Source: Sophora flavescens
Lineage: Eukaryota > Streptophyta > Magnoliopsida > Fabales > Fabaceae
Reading direction: 5' to 3'
Assembly (NCBI GenBank): GCA_030762895.1
Contig: CM061063.1
Coordinates: 217,722,103-217,786,102 of the forward strand
DNA length: 64,000 nt
Shown here: positions 23,085 to 35,324 of the stretch, one piece after another
How positions within the stretch are numbered: the first letter of the stretch is position 1
Layout of the letters: each line of letters opens with the position of its first letter
Translations under genes and position numbers: made by a program
Notes under the pieces: model-generated
The model's database searches: none
What the model was told of the DNA's origin: nothing
Seen by the model: only the letters and a program-made list of their open reading frames with translations

Positions 23085-23374
23085 TCTATCTTATAGAGAA
23101 CTATGGATTTGTGGAAAATGATAACAAGATTTTCCTATGTCCATATTTTATGTATGACAACCACGATTATTTTGGTAAATAAGTGTTCAGTTTTTCTTTA
23201 GAGGTATACTTAATTCCTTGGCTTCTTTGGGTTTCTAGGTTTTTGCCAATTCTTTTAGAATTAGGTTGATTGAATGATTTTGAATAGTCTGGAATATAGC
23301 AACATACTCTGTCTTATTCTTTGTTTAAAAAGAATCAATTTTGCATTTGAACCAGTCATTTTATATTTTATCAT
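23085..23374. other. Unassigned AT-rich sequence
   Basis: Between the second Mutator-like element and the truncated LTR of element B. No feature seen. Confidence 0.45.
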
Positions 23375-23665
23375 GCCGGTGTTCTTTTACCTGGGATGTC
23401 CGACTTACAGGAGACTCTGTCGAAATTTTTGTAAAAATACTAGCTTTTATTCAAGTATATTCTTTAAATTAAATATGCTTGCCAGGCTATGATAGTAAGT
23501 CTGTGTGCCGATCAAGGCTTAGGTGTGGAGTCGTGACAAAATTTTTATACCCAATTTCAGACACTTATGTACTTATGTAAATTATTTTCCAAAAGCACCA
23601 GCAAATTATCTTTTAATTTAAATTCCACATGTGTTACGTAAGTAATACCTAGTGAGGGTGTTACA
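23375..23665 (+). repeat. 5' LTR of element B, only the last ~290 bp
   Basis: Matches 44855-45144 from GGTGTTCTTTTACCTGGG to GAGGGTGTTACA. The left breakpoint lies near 23375. What removed the rest of the LTR is not visible. Confidence 0.88.
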
Positions 23666-23668
23666 GAG

Positions 23669-23779
23669 TGGTATCAGAGTTGGTCAAGTCTTTCGGGATC
23701 TTTGGGGAATAGGTCTGTTAAGTTTTTGTTGTGTGATCTCTGGTTTGCTCTTGTTTGAATTGTTTCTTGTTGAAGCAAT
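23669..23779 (+). other. Primer site, conserved leader and leader hairpin of element B
   Basis: TGGTATCAGAGTTGG at 23669-23683 is complementary to the 3' end of initiator tRNA-Met. The leader continues GTCTTTCGGGATCTTTGGGG, close to that of A and C. The hairpin ATTGTTTC-TTGTT-GAAGCAAT (23759-23779) starts 90 nt after the primer site starts. Its fourth pair is G-C where A and C have A-T. Confidence 0.7.
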
Positions 23780-26700
23780 GTGTGTTGACGCACAAGTATA
23801 TGTTTCTTGATGGTTTTCCAAGGGTTTTATGTCCTGGGAGACCTTAGATCTTGAATGTTACTTGGGTTCGAATATGACATTCGATTATCCTTGCGAACCG
23901 TGTTAGACATTCGAAACAAGGTGCTTGTGTAAAGGGTTTTTTCGGGAGTATTCCCTGAAAATATTCTAGGTTTATGGTTAGCAAAGGACATTGATTATAG
24001 ATTGATCTAGTTTCTGGATTCGGTCAGATCTCTGTCGCTTTGTGTAGGATGTTGCCTACAAAGTTAAAACGAGTTAGACGACTCGATTCAACCGGAAGAT
24101 CGGTGGTCTGAATCGTTTGTTAGACCGAGTGTTTTTCTTGTAAAGCACCAATGTTGTGTGAGGGCTCGTGTCACCGTCTAGATTTCTGACAACTCAGTAA
24201 AAGAACAAATTTTGAACAAGTGTTCTCTGACTTGCGTAGTTGATTTGGTAAATCAATTTCGAGGAGTTGTTGACTACTCAAGGATCGACTTGAAGACGAG
24301 TTATTACCAGATTGGAGTGATGACCTATGTAAGGTTTTGCGTCGTCAATTCAGTTTATGAAGAAAGATCAACTCTTTGCATGTTTGATCGATTGATTAAG
24401 TTGTCTGGGATTGTACCCAATTCATGGTGGTCATACTAAGCTTGGCTAGAAAGACATGTATGTTGGTTGGAACCAAGACGAATCGAGTGGATTTTTGATC
24501 TTGGGTGAGTGTCTTGTGATTAAGGAACTCTCCACTGTACCCTTTGATTCTCTTGTGTTTGTCAGTTGACATTTATTTCTCAAATCCTATGATTGTATTA
24601 GATAATCACAACAGTGAAGTTGGTATGTGTCAGGCATATTTTCTGATTTTAATTTGCTGTCTGTCAGGACTCATGAATTAGTTATGCTAATTCATAAATT
24701 TCTAGTTATTCATTTCTCTGTTTGTGAGAAGTCGTACCCGCACTTCTTAATAATCCTCGATGTATTAGACATTTGAGTGAATTGATTTAACAGAATACAT
24801 TGGTCTGGAAACTTTCACATTTTGTTGAGAAAAGTGGTTATGACTATTTCTTGAGTCATAACACAAATAATTTTGTGATAGCAGAAGTTTCTTGGTGAAA
24901 CTTAGTTTCGTCACTTCTATTTTTGGTAGAGGTGAAAGTCATCATTTTGTAAATTCTTTGTACTAAGAATAAGAATTAATCCTCTTTGGATTAGAAGTTA
25001 TTCACCCTTTGATTCCTTGAATCCGTTGGAAGATTCTTGTGGAATAATGAACTTTATTAGATTCATGTTTGTAAATGTGTATTGATCATGTATTTTTACA
25101 CCCACGAACCTGATGGAAGGATCTTTTTCCATACTGGATGTTCCTGTATCCTTCAAATTAGTGAAATTCTTTCTATGCTTATGTGAAAGTGAAATCAAGA
25201 AAAATTTCTTTTCTTGAGAAATTCTTTTATCATCACCAAGGTCATGTCTTATTGTGGTTCGAAAGTACTTGTCGTCGTTGATCATCTTAGTTCTACGTAT
25301 TCTACAAATGTCGTCGATGTGTGACCTATCTCATCAGTCATGAGTTGGGTATCTTCACATCAAGATGTCAGAGTTAGTCGAGTACAGTGAAAAAAGGATG
25401 GTTTAACAATTGAGACCTTCCTTGTTAAGATATTGGCATTCCTTGAATCTTTGTTATGAGTTTGCTGAAGGCCTACATGAGTCTTGTTTGCATTCAAGTG
25501 ATCATGGATCGACTGGTGAAGTCTACACCCTTCTTACGAGTTAAGATCCACTATGCAGTGTTAGTGAACCGAATAATGTATCAGAGGATTGTTCAGACTT
25601 CATGGAGTATCTTCAAGTGTTGTTTCAGATGAAAAAACGGAAGTTTATCAACGTGTGTCGGTTAAGTTTACTTTAAGTGTTGAGGACTAAGTTGAGGCTA
25701 AGTCCAACTAATCATCCTCAGTGGGATGGGTAAGTAATGAGATGACCTATCCTTAGCGGGTTAGTTGGGAGATAGTGTGGTACTTAATTTTTGTCATCTC
25801 TATGGTAGGACGAACCAGAGTTGATAGGAGCTTCGTTAATGTATAGGTGTGAATGGTACTATGAGAACCCTTAAGTTCAACATCATTGAGCGAGATGATT
25901 ACAATGGACCTTATCATGACCAAGGCAGATATATCATTAAAGGAATTTAGAGTAGTGATCAACGTATTGGTTAATGTTGACTTCGTGAGTCCGAGGATTA
26001 ACGGAAAAATATCTATAGTAGTTTCCCTTAAGCTGAACGGAAATTGTAAAGAGAAGTTCATGAGAAGCTAAGTTGTGAGAAGAGTTTGAGAGCTCTATTT
26101 TAAAGTTTGAAAGGTATGACCGTGATGAGATTTGGAGTGGTGGGATAAGTCCAAAGGAAACTAAGACTACAATTGTGTGCTTTGGGTTGAAAGTTGATAT
26201 ATGTGGTAGAGTTAATGTTGAACTTGATGTTCGTCGTGAGGATAAGGTGTTAAAGAAGTTTTGCTAGCGGACTAATTTTGAGGCAAGAAGCGATTAAGTT
26301 TTGATTGTGTCTTTCGAGTGTAATAAACTATGGCGAAATGTTTATAATCTTTGAGGTCTTATTAAATATGTGGTTCATGATCCATAGTGGAAACTGGACA
26401 CTTTAAATCCAAGATTGCCATTGGGGAGTGTCCACCTGGATTTCTTGGCTTTGTTTTGGTGCAACTCCTAGGGGTTATGACCTCAGAGAAACTCTGTTTC
26501 ATAATCTCTTTCCTCGGCTGCGAATATATAAGAATAAGGGCAGATTTGATACACGCACTTCCTTGCATAAGCGATAGAGCCCTGTCTTTAGATGGAGGAA
26601 TTGTTAGGAATTGTGTATTTTCCTTGGGCAATAGGGTATAGGTGCATGGGAAATTTCTTAAACCAGGGATACTAACGGGGCTTGAGAACCAAATTGAAAA

Positions 26701-27003
26701 TGAGAGGCAAATGAAGGATATGAAATCGAAGTAGGCAAAAGATTCGAGAGGAATTAAGAAGAGAACGGACTATGTTGGGTGTGGTAAGGTTCAATCTCAA
26801 TAAGAAAATTGAATTTCTTAGGTTGTTGGCGCAAAGTTATCATGTGCGACTCAGACTCAGATGTAGTTAGAGGATACAAAGGATGACATAAGAGTCGATC
26901 CTGTTATAGAGGTATAGATGAAAGGAATGAAGTGACGAGAATCCAAAGTAAGATTTTAGGGTCAAGGTGTGATTACAAAACCTTGTTTAGTTTTGAGCTA
27001 CGA
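23780..27003 (+). pseudogene. Internal region of element B with a trace of reverse transcriptase
   Basis: No long frame. At about 24236-24312 the wording DLVNQFRGVVDYSRIDLKTS followed by YYQI matches the RT motif DLMDQLRGA-FSKIDLRSGYHQI, so the region descends from gag-pol. The rest is full of stops, and I cannot align it to gag, RNase H or integrase by eye. A 70-nt non-coding block at about 25034-25100 is shared with C and D. Confidence 0.6.
25034..25100 (+). repeat. Non-coding module shared by elements B, C and D (B copy)
   Basis: AACTTTATTAGATTCATGTT, then TGTAAATGTGTATTGATCAT and GTATTTTTAC. Close matches lie at 35085-35150 (C) and 49068-49142 (D), at a similar place between the gag remnant and the 3' LTR. 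Not found in element A. Confidence 0.65.
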
Positions 27004-27033
27004 AATTTCGAGGACGGATTTTTTTTACAGTAA
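27004..27033 (+). other. Pre-LTR hairpin and priming tract of element B
   Basis: AATTTCG-AGGA-CGGATT: the same hairpin as in A and C with one mismatch, 13 nt before the LTR. The polypurine tract is eroded (ACAGTAA). Confidence 0.55.
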
Positions 27034-29207
27034 TGTAACACCCTAGTTTTTACACACATGATTAATTATTTTATTTGGATGTTTATGTTTATTTTGTTAT
27101 GTGGTTTAGTTTGAGTAATTTTAATTACTCATTTAAAATCATTTTACTAAGTGTGTTAACACTGCCTTATTTCAGTGTATGCACGTTTACTGGACAATAA
27201 TATATGTTATTGTCACTATTATTGCCAGTATATAAAAATGTTTTAAATAATATGATTAAGAGAAAAGTATTTTCATATTTTTATTCTATTTAATTTTAGA
27301 GTTAAAAATAAACTGGTTTGGAATTAATCGGAGATTAATTTTGGACCATTGATTTCCTTGGTAGATCAATTCAACTATCAATCTTTACTCTATTTTGAAT
27401 TTAGAAATTTTTTATTTGTCACTAATTGTTTTTAGATCCAAGGGACAATATTATTTCCTTTTTTCTAGACTCAATCTTGATCACTTATTTGGTACTTAGC
27501 TATTAAGTAAAAGAAAAACAACTTTTTCTCTTTCTTCTTCCATCAAAATACGCATGACCAGCCCCTTCTTTCTTAACCTTTCTTCTCTTCATCTAAGACT
27601 TGTTCTCTCTTCAACCCAAACCTCTCCTCACATCTCATGACCTTCAGATCGCCGCCGTAAGTGCTAGTCCGTTTTGGGTCATGCTTGGTCGTTGTCGTCG
27701 CCACGAAACAGAGATCCGCCGCACCGGACCACCTTCAGCCACCATGTCTTCTCTTCTTCTTCCTTGGGTGAGTCAAAACCCTCTCTTGTGTCTCAGATTC
27801 AAAACCCCCAAATTGATTTTGAAACCCTAACCCTTTGATTTCAGATTTTAATCTTAAAATTTAACCTTGTTTTATGAAATTGGGACTATGAATTAGTGTT
27901 TCCCTAAACCAATTTCATTATTCTTTAGTTAAAATGAGTTTTCCCCAAATTGTATTTAGGAGCCCTAAAACCCAATTTGATTTTATTTTAATTTAGTTCT
28001 TTTTTGTGAAATTAATTATGATTTAGTACAATTAGGACTCTTAATTGATGATTCCCAAGTTCTTTTTCATGAACCTTTAATCAAAACAAAGTTTCCTCAA
28101 AGGGTATTGTGAAGTGTAAGCTCCAAACATGATTTTCTTTAAAAATGACCTTGTTTGGTAATAAGGTTAAGTGTTTAGATCAAATTAGAATGTGTGTTTG
28201 ATCATGTGTAATTGATTTCTTGATTTCTGATTGTTGTGTGTTGTTGGATTCCCTCTCTGAGACGTTTGACACGGCTATGCTTGCTTGATGGAGTAGATAT
28301 GAGCTAACGTGAGCATTAAGACGAGGATCCTTTACTTGTCTTCAAAGGTAAGGGGAGTTTGCCTAGGGATATACAATAACTATATGCATGTGTATATGTG
28401 TGTAATTGAGTGTTGTGCATATTATTGTGATGTTGAGCCAATACTTGAATAACTTGTTTACTTGAACTGTTGTGGTTATTACTTGAAGTTGAACATTTCT
28501 TGCTTTAAAGGGTTATGAATTATATATTTGTGATTAACTGTCATTAAGTGTGATATTATTATTGTTGTGAATATATTACTATTGATTGAGGTTTGAGAAG
28601 CCGGACTTGAGTCTGTGCCCAATGACTATAAGGATTAAAAGCCTTAATAAGCCTTGAATAGAACTTTGAAAGTTTTGGGTTCACTTATAAAAGTTCCTTA
28701 TTTAAAGTGCTTACTTCAGGAGAATAAGATCTTTGTTTTTATAAAAATGTTGAAGTGATTTTAAGTTGAAGGAAACCACCTTTTTATGATCAAAAGGTTT
28801 GTACAAGAGAAAAATCCTTTTCGAATTATGTGTCTTCAAATGAAAACTTTCAAGATTATTTGGCAATATCCTATTGGGGATTTTCAAAGACAAAAGTATT
28901 TCAAAGATGCTTTATAAAAGATTTTCAAAGAAAAGGTTTTCTCCTAAATGTTTTAGAAACTTTCCAATAGCCTGGATAGGTTATCGAGTATTCAGTTTTG
29001 AATTTGATTTTCACTGAACGAAAAATAAGTACTTAAGAAAGAGAATCTTGTACGCGAGACGTCGCCTCTAGTATTCAGTTGTACGCACGTGATCTTGGAT
29101 CAGTGTTAATTCGGGGCCATGGGTCCTATTCATGATGTTCTGGACTGAGGGTCCAATTCTCAAAATCGAGGACAGTGCGTTCTGATTTCATTATTGTGGA
29201 CTGTGTG
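27034..29207 (+). repeat. 3' LTR of element B, first part
   Basis: From TGTAACACCC at 27034 to the insertion point of element C. It contains CT-rich leader-like sequence at 27520-27600 and a short tandem block around GGACTGTGTGTCCTAATCAC at the break. The sequence resumes at 43711. Confidence 0.88.
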
Positions 29208-29821
29208 TGTAACACCCTGTTTTTCGTGTGCTTCCTTATCAGTAAATACATGCTTTAATGTGTTTATTTTTGATAAAATCCGGAGGATGAATTTATTTAA
29301 AATAAAATCATTTTCTTGTGTTGTCTTACTGTATGAAGTCACAGTAAAATTTTCGGTCGAAAATTCCGACGAAAACCGGTCTGCGTTTTCTCTGCCAGTA
29401 CAAGTTTACTGAGCTAGAAACAAAATTTTAATTCGAGAACGAGACAATTAGTGTTTTTATGATGTTTTGTGTGGGTTTGGTAAATTTTCAAATTTTGTTG
29501 TCCGGGAATAAAATATAATATTTTATCCGGACGAAACCTTCAGAAAATACGATCGGATGTGCAACCGGTTACGTATTTAAGCAGTTAAAGGAACCCTAAA
29601 GGAGGAGAAAAGGCTTGATGGGAAGTCTCATTAAATGTTTATGACACACACTAAGAAAAAGTAAATCCTTACTTCCCTCCAAAAATCTTACTTTTCGTCT
29701 TTCTCTCTCCAATCACATCACATCACATTAACTCTTCAACCTCTCTACAAGCAACCACCTTCTTTCTTCTTCTTTCTTCTCTTCTTTCCTCTCCAAAACC
29801 GTGCCCCCTCCATCTTTCCTC

Positions 29822-29829
29822 TATAAATA
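29822..29829 (+). promoter_or_regulatory. Probable LTR promoter TATA box (element C, 5' LTR)
   Basis: TATAAATA about 615 bp into the LTR, after CT-rich sequence and before a pyrimidine-rich leader. The identical site in the 3' LTR is at 35939-35946. Confidence 0.6.
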
Positions 29830-30365
29830 TCACTCATCAACTTCACTTCATCACTTTCCTTTCTCCTACTCAATTAAAACCCATAAGTTTTCATCTTTTC
29901 TTAACTTCAAGCTTCCAAAGCTCTAGTTTTTCTTCTTCTTTTCACTAAGTGTTCTTCATCAAAGTTGTTCCTCTTGCTTAGGTTAATACTCTCATGTATT
30001 CTTTTCTTTAAAAACTTCATCTTTTTCTAAAGTTTCTTCTTTATGTCATATATAAGCTTTTATCTTCAAAAATCTCTCAAAAATGGTAGAAAACTCCTTT
30101 TGAGTTGAAACCAATTTCTATGGTCTTGTATTTACTTGTAGTTTAACATACTAAAAGGTTGTGTAAAACAAAGTTTCCTAACCTCTACTTTCTAATGAGG
30201 CCGAACCATGCATGTGGTTTAGATGGATCTTGTTTCAACTTTTACAAATATGAGTTTGTGTTTAAAGATTTGTTTTCCCAAAATGATCATCGACCAAGGC
30301 TCCTTTATGTTAAAGGATGCTATGTCTAAAGTGATTGGAAACTTTAAAGATTTTTACTCTACTTT

Positions 30366-30611
30366 TATGTCATTTACTTTCATGCCATTTATATTTATGT
30401 CATTTACATTATGTCATTTACTTTTATGTCATTTATATTTATGCCATTTACATTATGTCATTTACTTTATGTCATTTACTTTGTGTCATTTACTTTATGT
30501 CATTTACATTATGTCATTTACTTTTATGTCATTTATATTTATGCCATTTATTTTATGTCATTTACTTTATGTCATTTATGTTTATGTCATTTATGATTCA
30601 TTTACTTATGT
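30366..30611. repeat. Minisatellite TTTATGTCATTTAC, 5' LTR of C
   Basis: About 18-20 copies of an 11-14 bp unit built on TATGTCATTTA or TATGCCATTTA. The second copy, in the 3' LTR, is at about 36484-36729. Open frames across it are only read-through of the repeat. Confidence 0.9.
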
Positions 30612-32227
30612 CATTATACTTTAATTATTTATAAGCCTATGTTGTTTTTACTTTATGTGCTTATGAACTTTGTTGTTTAAAATACTATGTTGCTTTCAAG
30701 ATGATCATGGACTTGAGCTCCATAAGTTATTGGATGCTAAAAGGTCTAAGAGATTGGAAGAATTTAAAGATTTTTATCATAAAAACCCAAGGATGGCCAA
30801 ATCTTAAAGGTTATGGACCTAGGGTGTTTCGTTTTTCATTTATCCAAAGTGATCATGGTTTTCAGCTCCTTACTATTAATGGATGCTAAACCAAAGAGAT
30901 TGGAAATTTTAAATGTTCCTAGCCTATTTTATTGATCAAGGCCGAATCTCCATCAAGGTGTAACTTGGTGGGATTTTTGTTCAACTTTGTTTTAAGTAAT
31001 CATGTTTTAAACTCTTAGCACTTGCGGATCATAAATCCCTAAGTTGCATATGCTTTGGAAACTTCTAGCCCTAAGTTCTCGATTGAGTTCTAATCCATGA
31101 ACCTTGTGTCTTGAAACCTAGACTTTCATCCTAACCAACCTTGAAGAACGTCCGTGAAACTGTTTATTTTCTCACATTCTTTTACCTTCTTAAGGTAAGA
31201 GGGGATTTCCTAAAGATATTCAATAACTGTATGCATGTGTGTAGGTGTTTAACTGGATATTTATATGTTGATTGAGCTTACTTGATTATCTAATGTACTT
31301 GAACTGTTGTGCTATTATCTGATGTTGATCTGTACTTGTTCTAAATGATATAATGCATATATGTGATGAACTGCTTTCAACTTTGATATTAGCTTTGCAC
31401 CGATGATATATACTATTGTTGATTGAAAGTTTGCTAAGCCAGACGTGCGTCTGTGTATCAACCGTTATAAGGATTAAAAACCTTAATAAGCTTTGAAGAT
31501 GAAGGGATTGGTGTTCTTTTCCAAAGGCTCTTTAAACGTAAAGGCCTTGTTTTAAATGTTGAAATGGTTTTGGTGAACTATTGTTATACAAGAGAAAAAT
31601 CCTTTTCGAACTACGTGTCTCCAAGTGAAAAACTTTCAAGATTATTTGGCAATATCCTATTGGGGGGAAATATTTCAAAGGCAAAAGATTTTCAAAGATG
31701 CTTTATAAAAGATTTTCAAAGAAAAGGTTTTTCCTAAATATTTTAGAAACTTTCCGATAACCTGGATAGGTTATCGAGGATTCGGTTTTGAATTTGTTTT
31801 TCACTGAACGAAAAATAAGTACTTAAGAAAGAGAATCTAGTACGCGAGACGTCGCCTCTAGTATTCAGTGATGTGCACGTGATCTTGAATCAGTGTGAAT
31901 TCGGGACTACGAGTCCTGGTTATGATGTTATGGACTTAGGTCCTAATCACGCTGTGTTGGACTGTGTATTCTAACCGCGTGTGATGAACATGATTAAAGG
32001 TGAAGGTTGTTTTCTACAACCACAACCCTTGACTGCGGCCACGGTCTTGGGCATTGTGATTGAGCATTCGGACTATGAGTCCTATGCTTCTGAGTTTTCA
32101 AGTGATGGGGAAATGATGATTTAAGTCGTTAGCATTGAGCAAATGACAGTGAAAAGAATGAACACAAAGAAATCCTTTTAAATAAAATATTTTCTCATGT
32201 GCATTTCCCAGGCGAGGCGTGCCTTAT

Positions 32228-32565
32228 TATCGTTGTTCTTAAATTGGACAATGAGACGGTGTACGTGTATCGTTGTGCCTAAATGGACAATGAAACGGCG
32301 TGCATAATCGTTGTGCCTAAATGGCCAATGAGACGGTGTATTATCGTTGTGCTTAGTTGGTCAATGAGACGGTGTATTATCGTTGTTCTTAAATTGGACA
32401 ATGAGACGGTGTACGTGTATCGTTGTGCCTAAATGGACAATGAAACGACGTGCATAATCGTTGTGCCTAAATTGGCCAATGAGACGGTGTATTATCGTTG
32501 TGCTTATCTAGCCAATGAGACGGTGTATTATCGTTGTGCTTAGCTAGCCAATGAGACGGTGCATC
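32228..32565. repeat. 36-bp tandem array, 5' LTR of C
   Basis: About nine head-to-tail units of ATCGTTGTGCTTAGCTGGCC followed by AATGAGACGGTGTATT, with variants. The matching array is at about 38360-38697 in the 3' LTR. Confidence 0.88.
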
Positions 32566-32768
32566 GAGCCTGATCAACTCACTTTGAGGATGTTGGGATC
32601 TCCGAAGATTAAGTTAGAGCCTGATATTGAAGTGCCATGCATATTTTCAAAGATTGACTGTGCGGGCTTGAGACCCTATGATATAACATTGTTATATTGT
32701 GTATATGCATGATTTAATTGCTTATATGATTCTGTGATGTATGTATCATGTATATGGTTGTTGTGGGA

Positions 32769-32771
32769 TAT
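32769..32771. other. Empty target site equivalent to the CACTA insertion
   Basis: The 5' LTR reads GTTGTGGGA-TAT-ATCTTATG. The 3' LTR reads GTTGTGGGA-TAT-[CACTA element]-TAT-ATCTTATG. This defines the 3-bp TSD and the exact ends of the CACTA element. Confidence 0.95.
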
Positions 32772-33281
32772 ATCTTATGATGGTATCTCACTCTTACAAT
32801 TATATCAGGTCTCTTCGGGTTTTTGCTGTAGTACCTTGGTACTCTAGTGTCGATGTTGCAGAGGAGTCTATCTAAGTCAATTGAAGACCTAGTGTTAGAG
32901 GTTGGGATAGTAGTCTGATTGGGGTCTCTCCAATGAATATTTGATAGAATGACCAGCTTAGGAGTATGAGTTGGGTTGTATATCTAAAGGGGTCCGTGAA
33001 TGTAGTGTTATATACATTCATCTGAAGTTTAAACTTTTTCTTTCAAAAATGGAGACTTATAGAAATGTTGTATGTCATGGTAACTTTGTCACGAACGTGA
33101 CTTTACGTTTTAAATGTATGTATGATGGATTTCAGAGTTATCCCTATAGAAGAAAATCTTATACCCCAGTTTTTTTGACTTAAGAGAAAACAAATTTTCC
33201 GAAAGCAACCAGCAAATTATCTTTTAATTTAAATTCCGCATGTGTTACGTAAGTAATGCCCTGAGGGAGGGCGTTACAAGG

Positions 33282-33391
33282 TGGTATCAGAGCTGGTCGA
33301 GTCTTTCGGGATCTTTGGGAAATAGGTCTGTTGTGTTGACGTTGTGTTTTCTCTGAGTTAAGTATTATTCGGATTACTTCTTAGAAGTAAT
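33282..33391 (+). other. Primer site, conserved leader and leader hairpin of element C
   Basis: TGGTATCAGAGCTGG at 33282-33296 (initiator tRNA-Met primer). The leader GTCGAGTCTTTCGGGATCTT is shared with A and B. ATTACTTC-TTA-GAAGTAAT at 33373-33391 is a perfect 8-bp hairpin starting 91 nt after the primer site starts. Confidence 0.75.
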
Positions 33392-33461
33392 GTGTGTTGA
33401 TACGCTTTTACACGTTTCATTTCCTGGTTGTGTCCTGACTGATTTGTTCGGCAGGTCAGTT

Positions 33462-34671
33462 ATGGAACCAGCACCAGAAGGTGGACGTGGACGAGGACGT
33501 GGACGCGGTCGTGCACGTGGACGCGGACGAGGACGTGGTCACAGAGGCGGTCCAATTGGCGGTCGTGCCAACATGAATGCGAATTATGACGGCGGGATGG
33601 ACTTCGCTGCCCAAGCTTTGGGCAGCGTTGCTGCTGCCATAGCTCTTCAGACGGCTAATGCTGCTGCCCAGAACCAACTGGAGCAACAGAGGGCAGAACA
33701 AGCTGCAGAGGGAAGACATTTGGATGCTTTCCGATGTTAGAATCCATCACAGTTTGATGGAGACGTGGATCCAATAAAGGCTGATCTTTGGATTCAAGAG
33801 TTGGAGAAGATCTTTGAGCTGGTTCACACCCCAGAGGGAACAAAGGTGCCTTATGCAACATTCCAACTGATTGGAGATCTTTGAATACTGGTGGGAAGGC
33901 ACCAGACAACTGCTGGTAGCTGAGCATCAGGCAATCACTTGGGGAGTATTTCGCAAAAAATTTCTGGACAAATATTTTTCCCAGAGTGCTCGGACGGAGA
34001 AAGAGCAGGAATTCCTGAGGCTGAGGCAGTGGGACATGACCGTGGGGGAATATGCGGCAAGGTTTGAGTCCCTTGCCAAATACTTCCACTTTTTCCAGAA
34101 CAACCCCGATGAGGAGTGGAAGTACGAAAGGTTCGAAGCCGGTCTTCGCTTTGAGATCAAGGAATCTGTGATGCCATTGGAAATCCGGAATTTCCAAGCC
34201 TTAGTAGAGAAGTGTAGAAAAGTGGAACTAATGAGGAAGGAAAGAGGCAATAGAGAAACTGTTACAGGACCCACTCGTTCCAAAGACCATTATCAAGATC
34301 AGAATCAGAAAGGGAAGCAACATCGGAGGGAACCTTATATTCTGCCACAAGGGAATGACCTGAATCAACGACAGCATCGTTCTGATAATTCTGAATCGGG
34401 AAGTGGAGGTCAACAGAACCAAAATCGAGACCAAGTTAGGAGATGTTACAAGTGTGGAGACCCAGACCACATGGCTAATGTTTGCCCATGCAAAGGAGTG
34501 AAGTGTTTCAATTGTGGACAATTAGGACACTTCTCAAGGGATTGTAATGCACCGAGGTTTGAAAAGCATGTCAACACCTTAGGGACGGGTAGACCCACGG
34601 CGAAGGGAATAGTCTACAACATGAATGGCGCTGGAGCTTCACAATCTGACGATCTTTTACAATCGAAGTAG
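33462..34671 (+). pseudogene. gag of element C, nearly complete
   Basis: The ATG at 33462 (MEPAPEGG) is followed by an Arg/Gly-rich stretch of about 25 residues made of repeated GRGRGR. The capsid domain includes DLWIQELEKIFEL, YWWEGTRQLL, FRKKFLDKYF, YFHFFQNNP and FEIKESVMPLEIRNFQALVE. There are two complete CCHC knuckles, CYKCGDPDHMANVC (about 34444-34485) and CFNCGQLGHFSRDC (about 34503-34544). Breaks: an in-frame stop at 33738-33740, where A has CAG, and a 1-nt frameshift near 33880. From 33871 to 34671 the frame is open. The frame ends about where A enters its protease, so no catalytic domain follows. With only two lesions it may have been functional at the time of insertion. Confidence 0.92.
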
Positions 34672-35287
34672 TGTTGAAAAAAATTTCACAATTTGAAGGT
34701 CTTATGGCAGTGGTCTATAATTCTAAGTTGTAATAGGATTCTAAGTATAATCGCGTTTTGACGCCCTTGAGTAGTTGACTCTCTAGGGTTTCCTATGTTA
34801 CTAGTCTTTCCAGTGAATGTATGTTTCTTACAACTTTTGGGAATAAAAGTCTCCTTAAGAAATTTATTCCAGTTCCCTTCTCTTTTGATTGTTGTGGTCA
34901 GTTTAGACTTTGGATCCAATCTTTCTTTTCCTCGAGTTATGAATTGCCTTGTTGTTGCACCAGATGGGTATGTTTATAAAAGAAGTTTCTCGATGAAACT
35001 TAATCTAATCACTTTTACTTTTGGTAGAAGTGATTCAGTTTGAATTCTTATCGAACTGTTACTCTTTTAAATTGTTGACCAGGAAAATTCTAGTGAAAGG
35101 AGAAACTTTTTAGATTCATGATTGTAAATGTGTACCGATCATACATTTTTACCTCCTTGAATATACTAAAGGATCTTCATACATTAGATGTTTCTGTATT
35201 CTTTTGGATCGATGAAATTCTTTTAGATACTTTCTTCTGATAGTATGATCTGGATGGTGAGAGATCCTGTTAAGTTTCTAGGTACGT
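34672..35287 (+). other. Non-coding internal region of element C
   Basis: About 600 bp between gag and the 3' LTR, where a coding element would have about 3.5 kb of pol. It contains the block shared with B and D (35085-35150) and an earlier shared stretch (AAGAAGTTTCTCGATGAAAC, then TTTTGGTAGAAGTGATTCAG, about 34979-35038; compare B near 24880-24930). No pol motif seen. Confidence 0.65.
35085..35150 (+). repeat. Non-coding module shared by elements B, C and D (C copy)
   Basis: Reads AGATTCATGATTGTAAATGT, then GATCATACATTTTTAC. Aligns with 25034-25100 and 49068-49142. Confidence 0.65.
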
Positions 35288-35324
35288 AATTTCGAGGACG
35301 AAATTCTTTTTAGAGGGGTAGAGT
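35288..35324 (+). other. Pre-LTR hairpin and polypurine tract of element C
   Basis: AATTTCG-AGGA-CGAAATT (35288-35305), identical to element A, 19 nt before the LTR, with TTAGAGGGGTAG between. Kept although pol is gone. Confidence 0.7.

Larger units (their letters stand above)
29208..33278 (+). repeat. 5' LTR of element C
   Basis: From TGTAACACCC to GGGCGTTACA, 4071 bp. It contains a TATA box at 29822-29829, the TTTATGTCATTTAC minisatellite (about 30366-30611) and a 36-bp array (about 32228-32565). It also keeps the uninterrupted target site of the CACTA transposon at 32769-32771. Confidence 0.95.

Noticed and set aside
24998..25285. 95-codon minus-strand frame in element B
   Set aside because: It overlaps the non-coding module shared with C and D, where the frame is not conserved.
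30223..30634. Overlapping long open frames (MSFTFMSFIFMPF type) suggesting a membrane protein
   Set aside because: They are read-through of the TTTATGTCATTTAC minisatellite in all three frames, repeated identically at 36341-36752.
32228..32565. CRISPR-like appearance of regular 36-bp repeats
   Set aside because: Units are head to tail without unique spacers, lie within an LTR of a plant retroelement, and are copied in the other LTR. They are a minisatellite.
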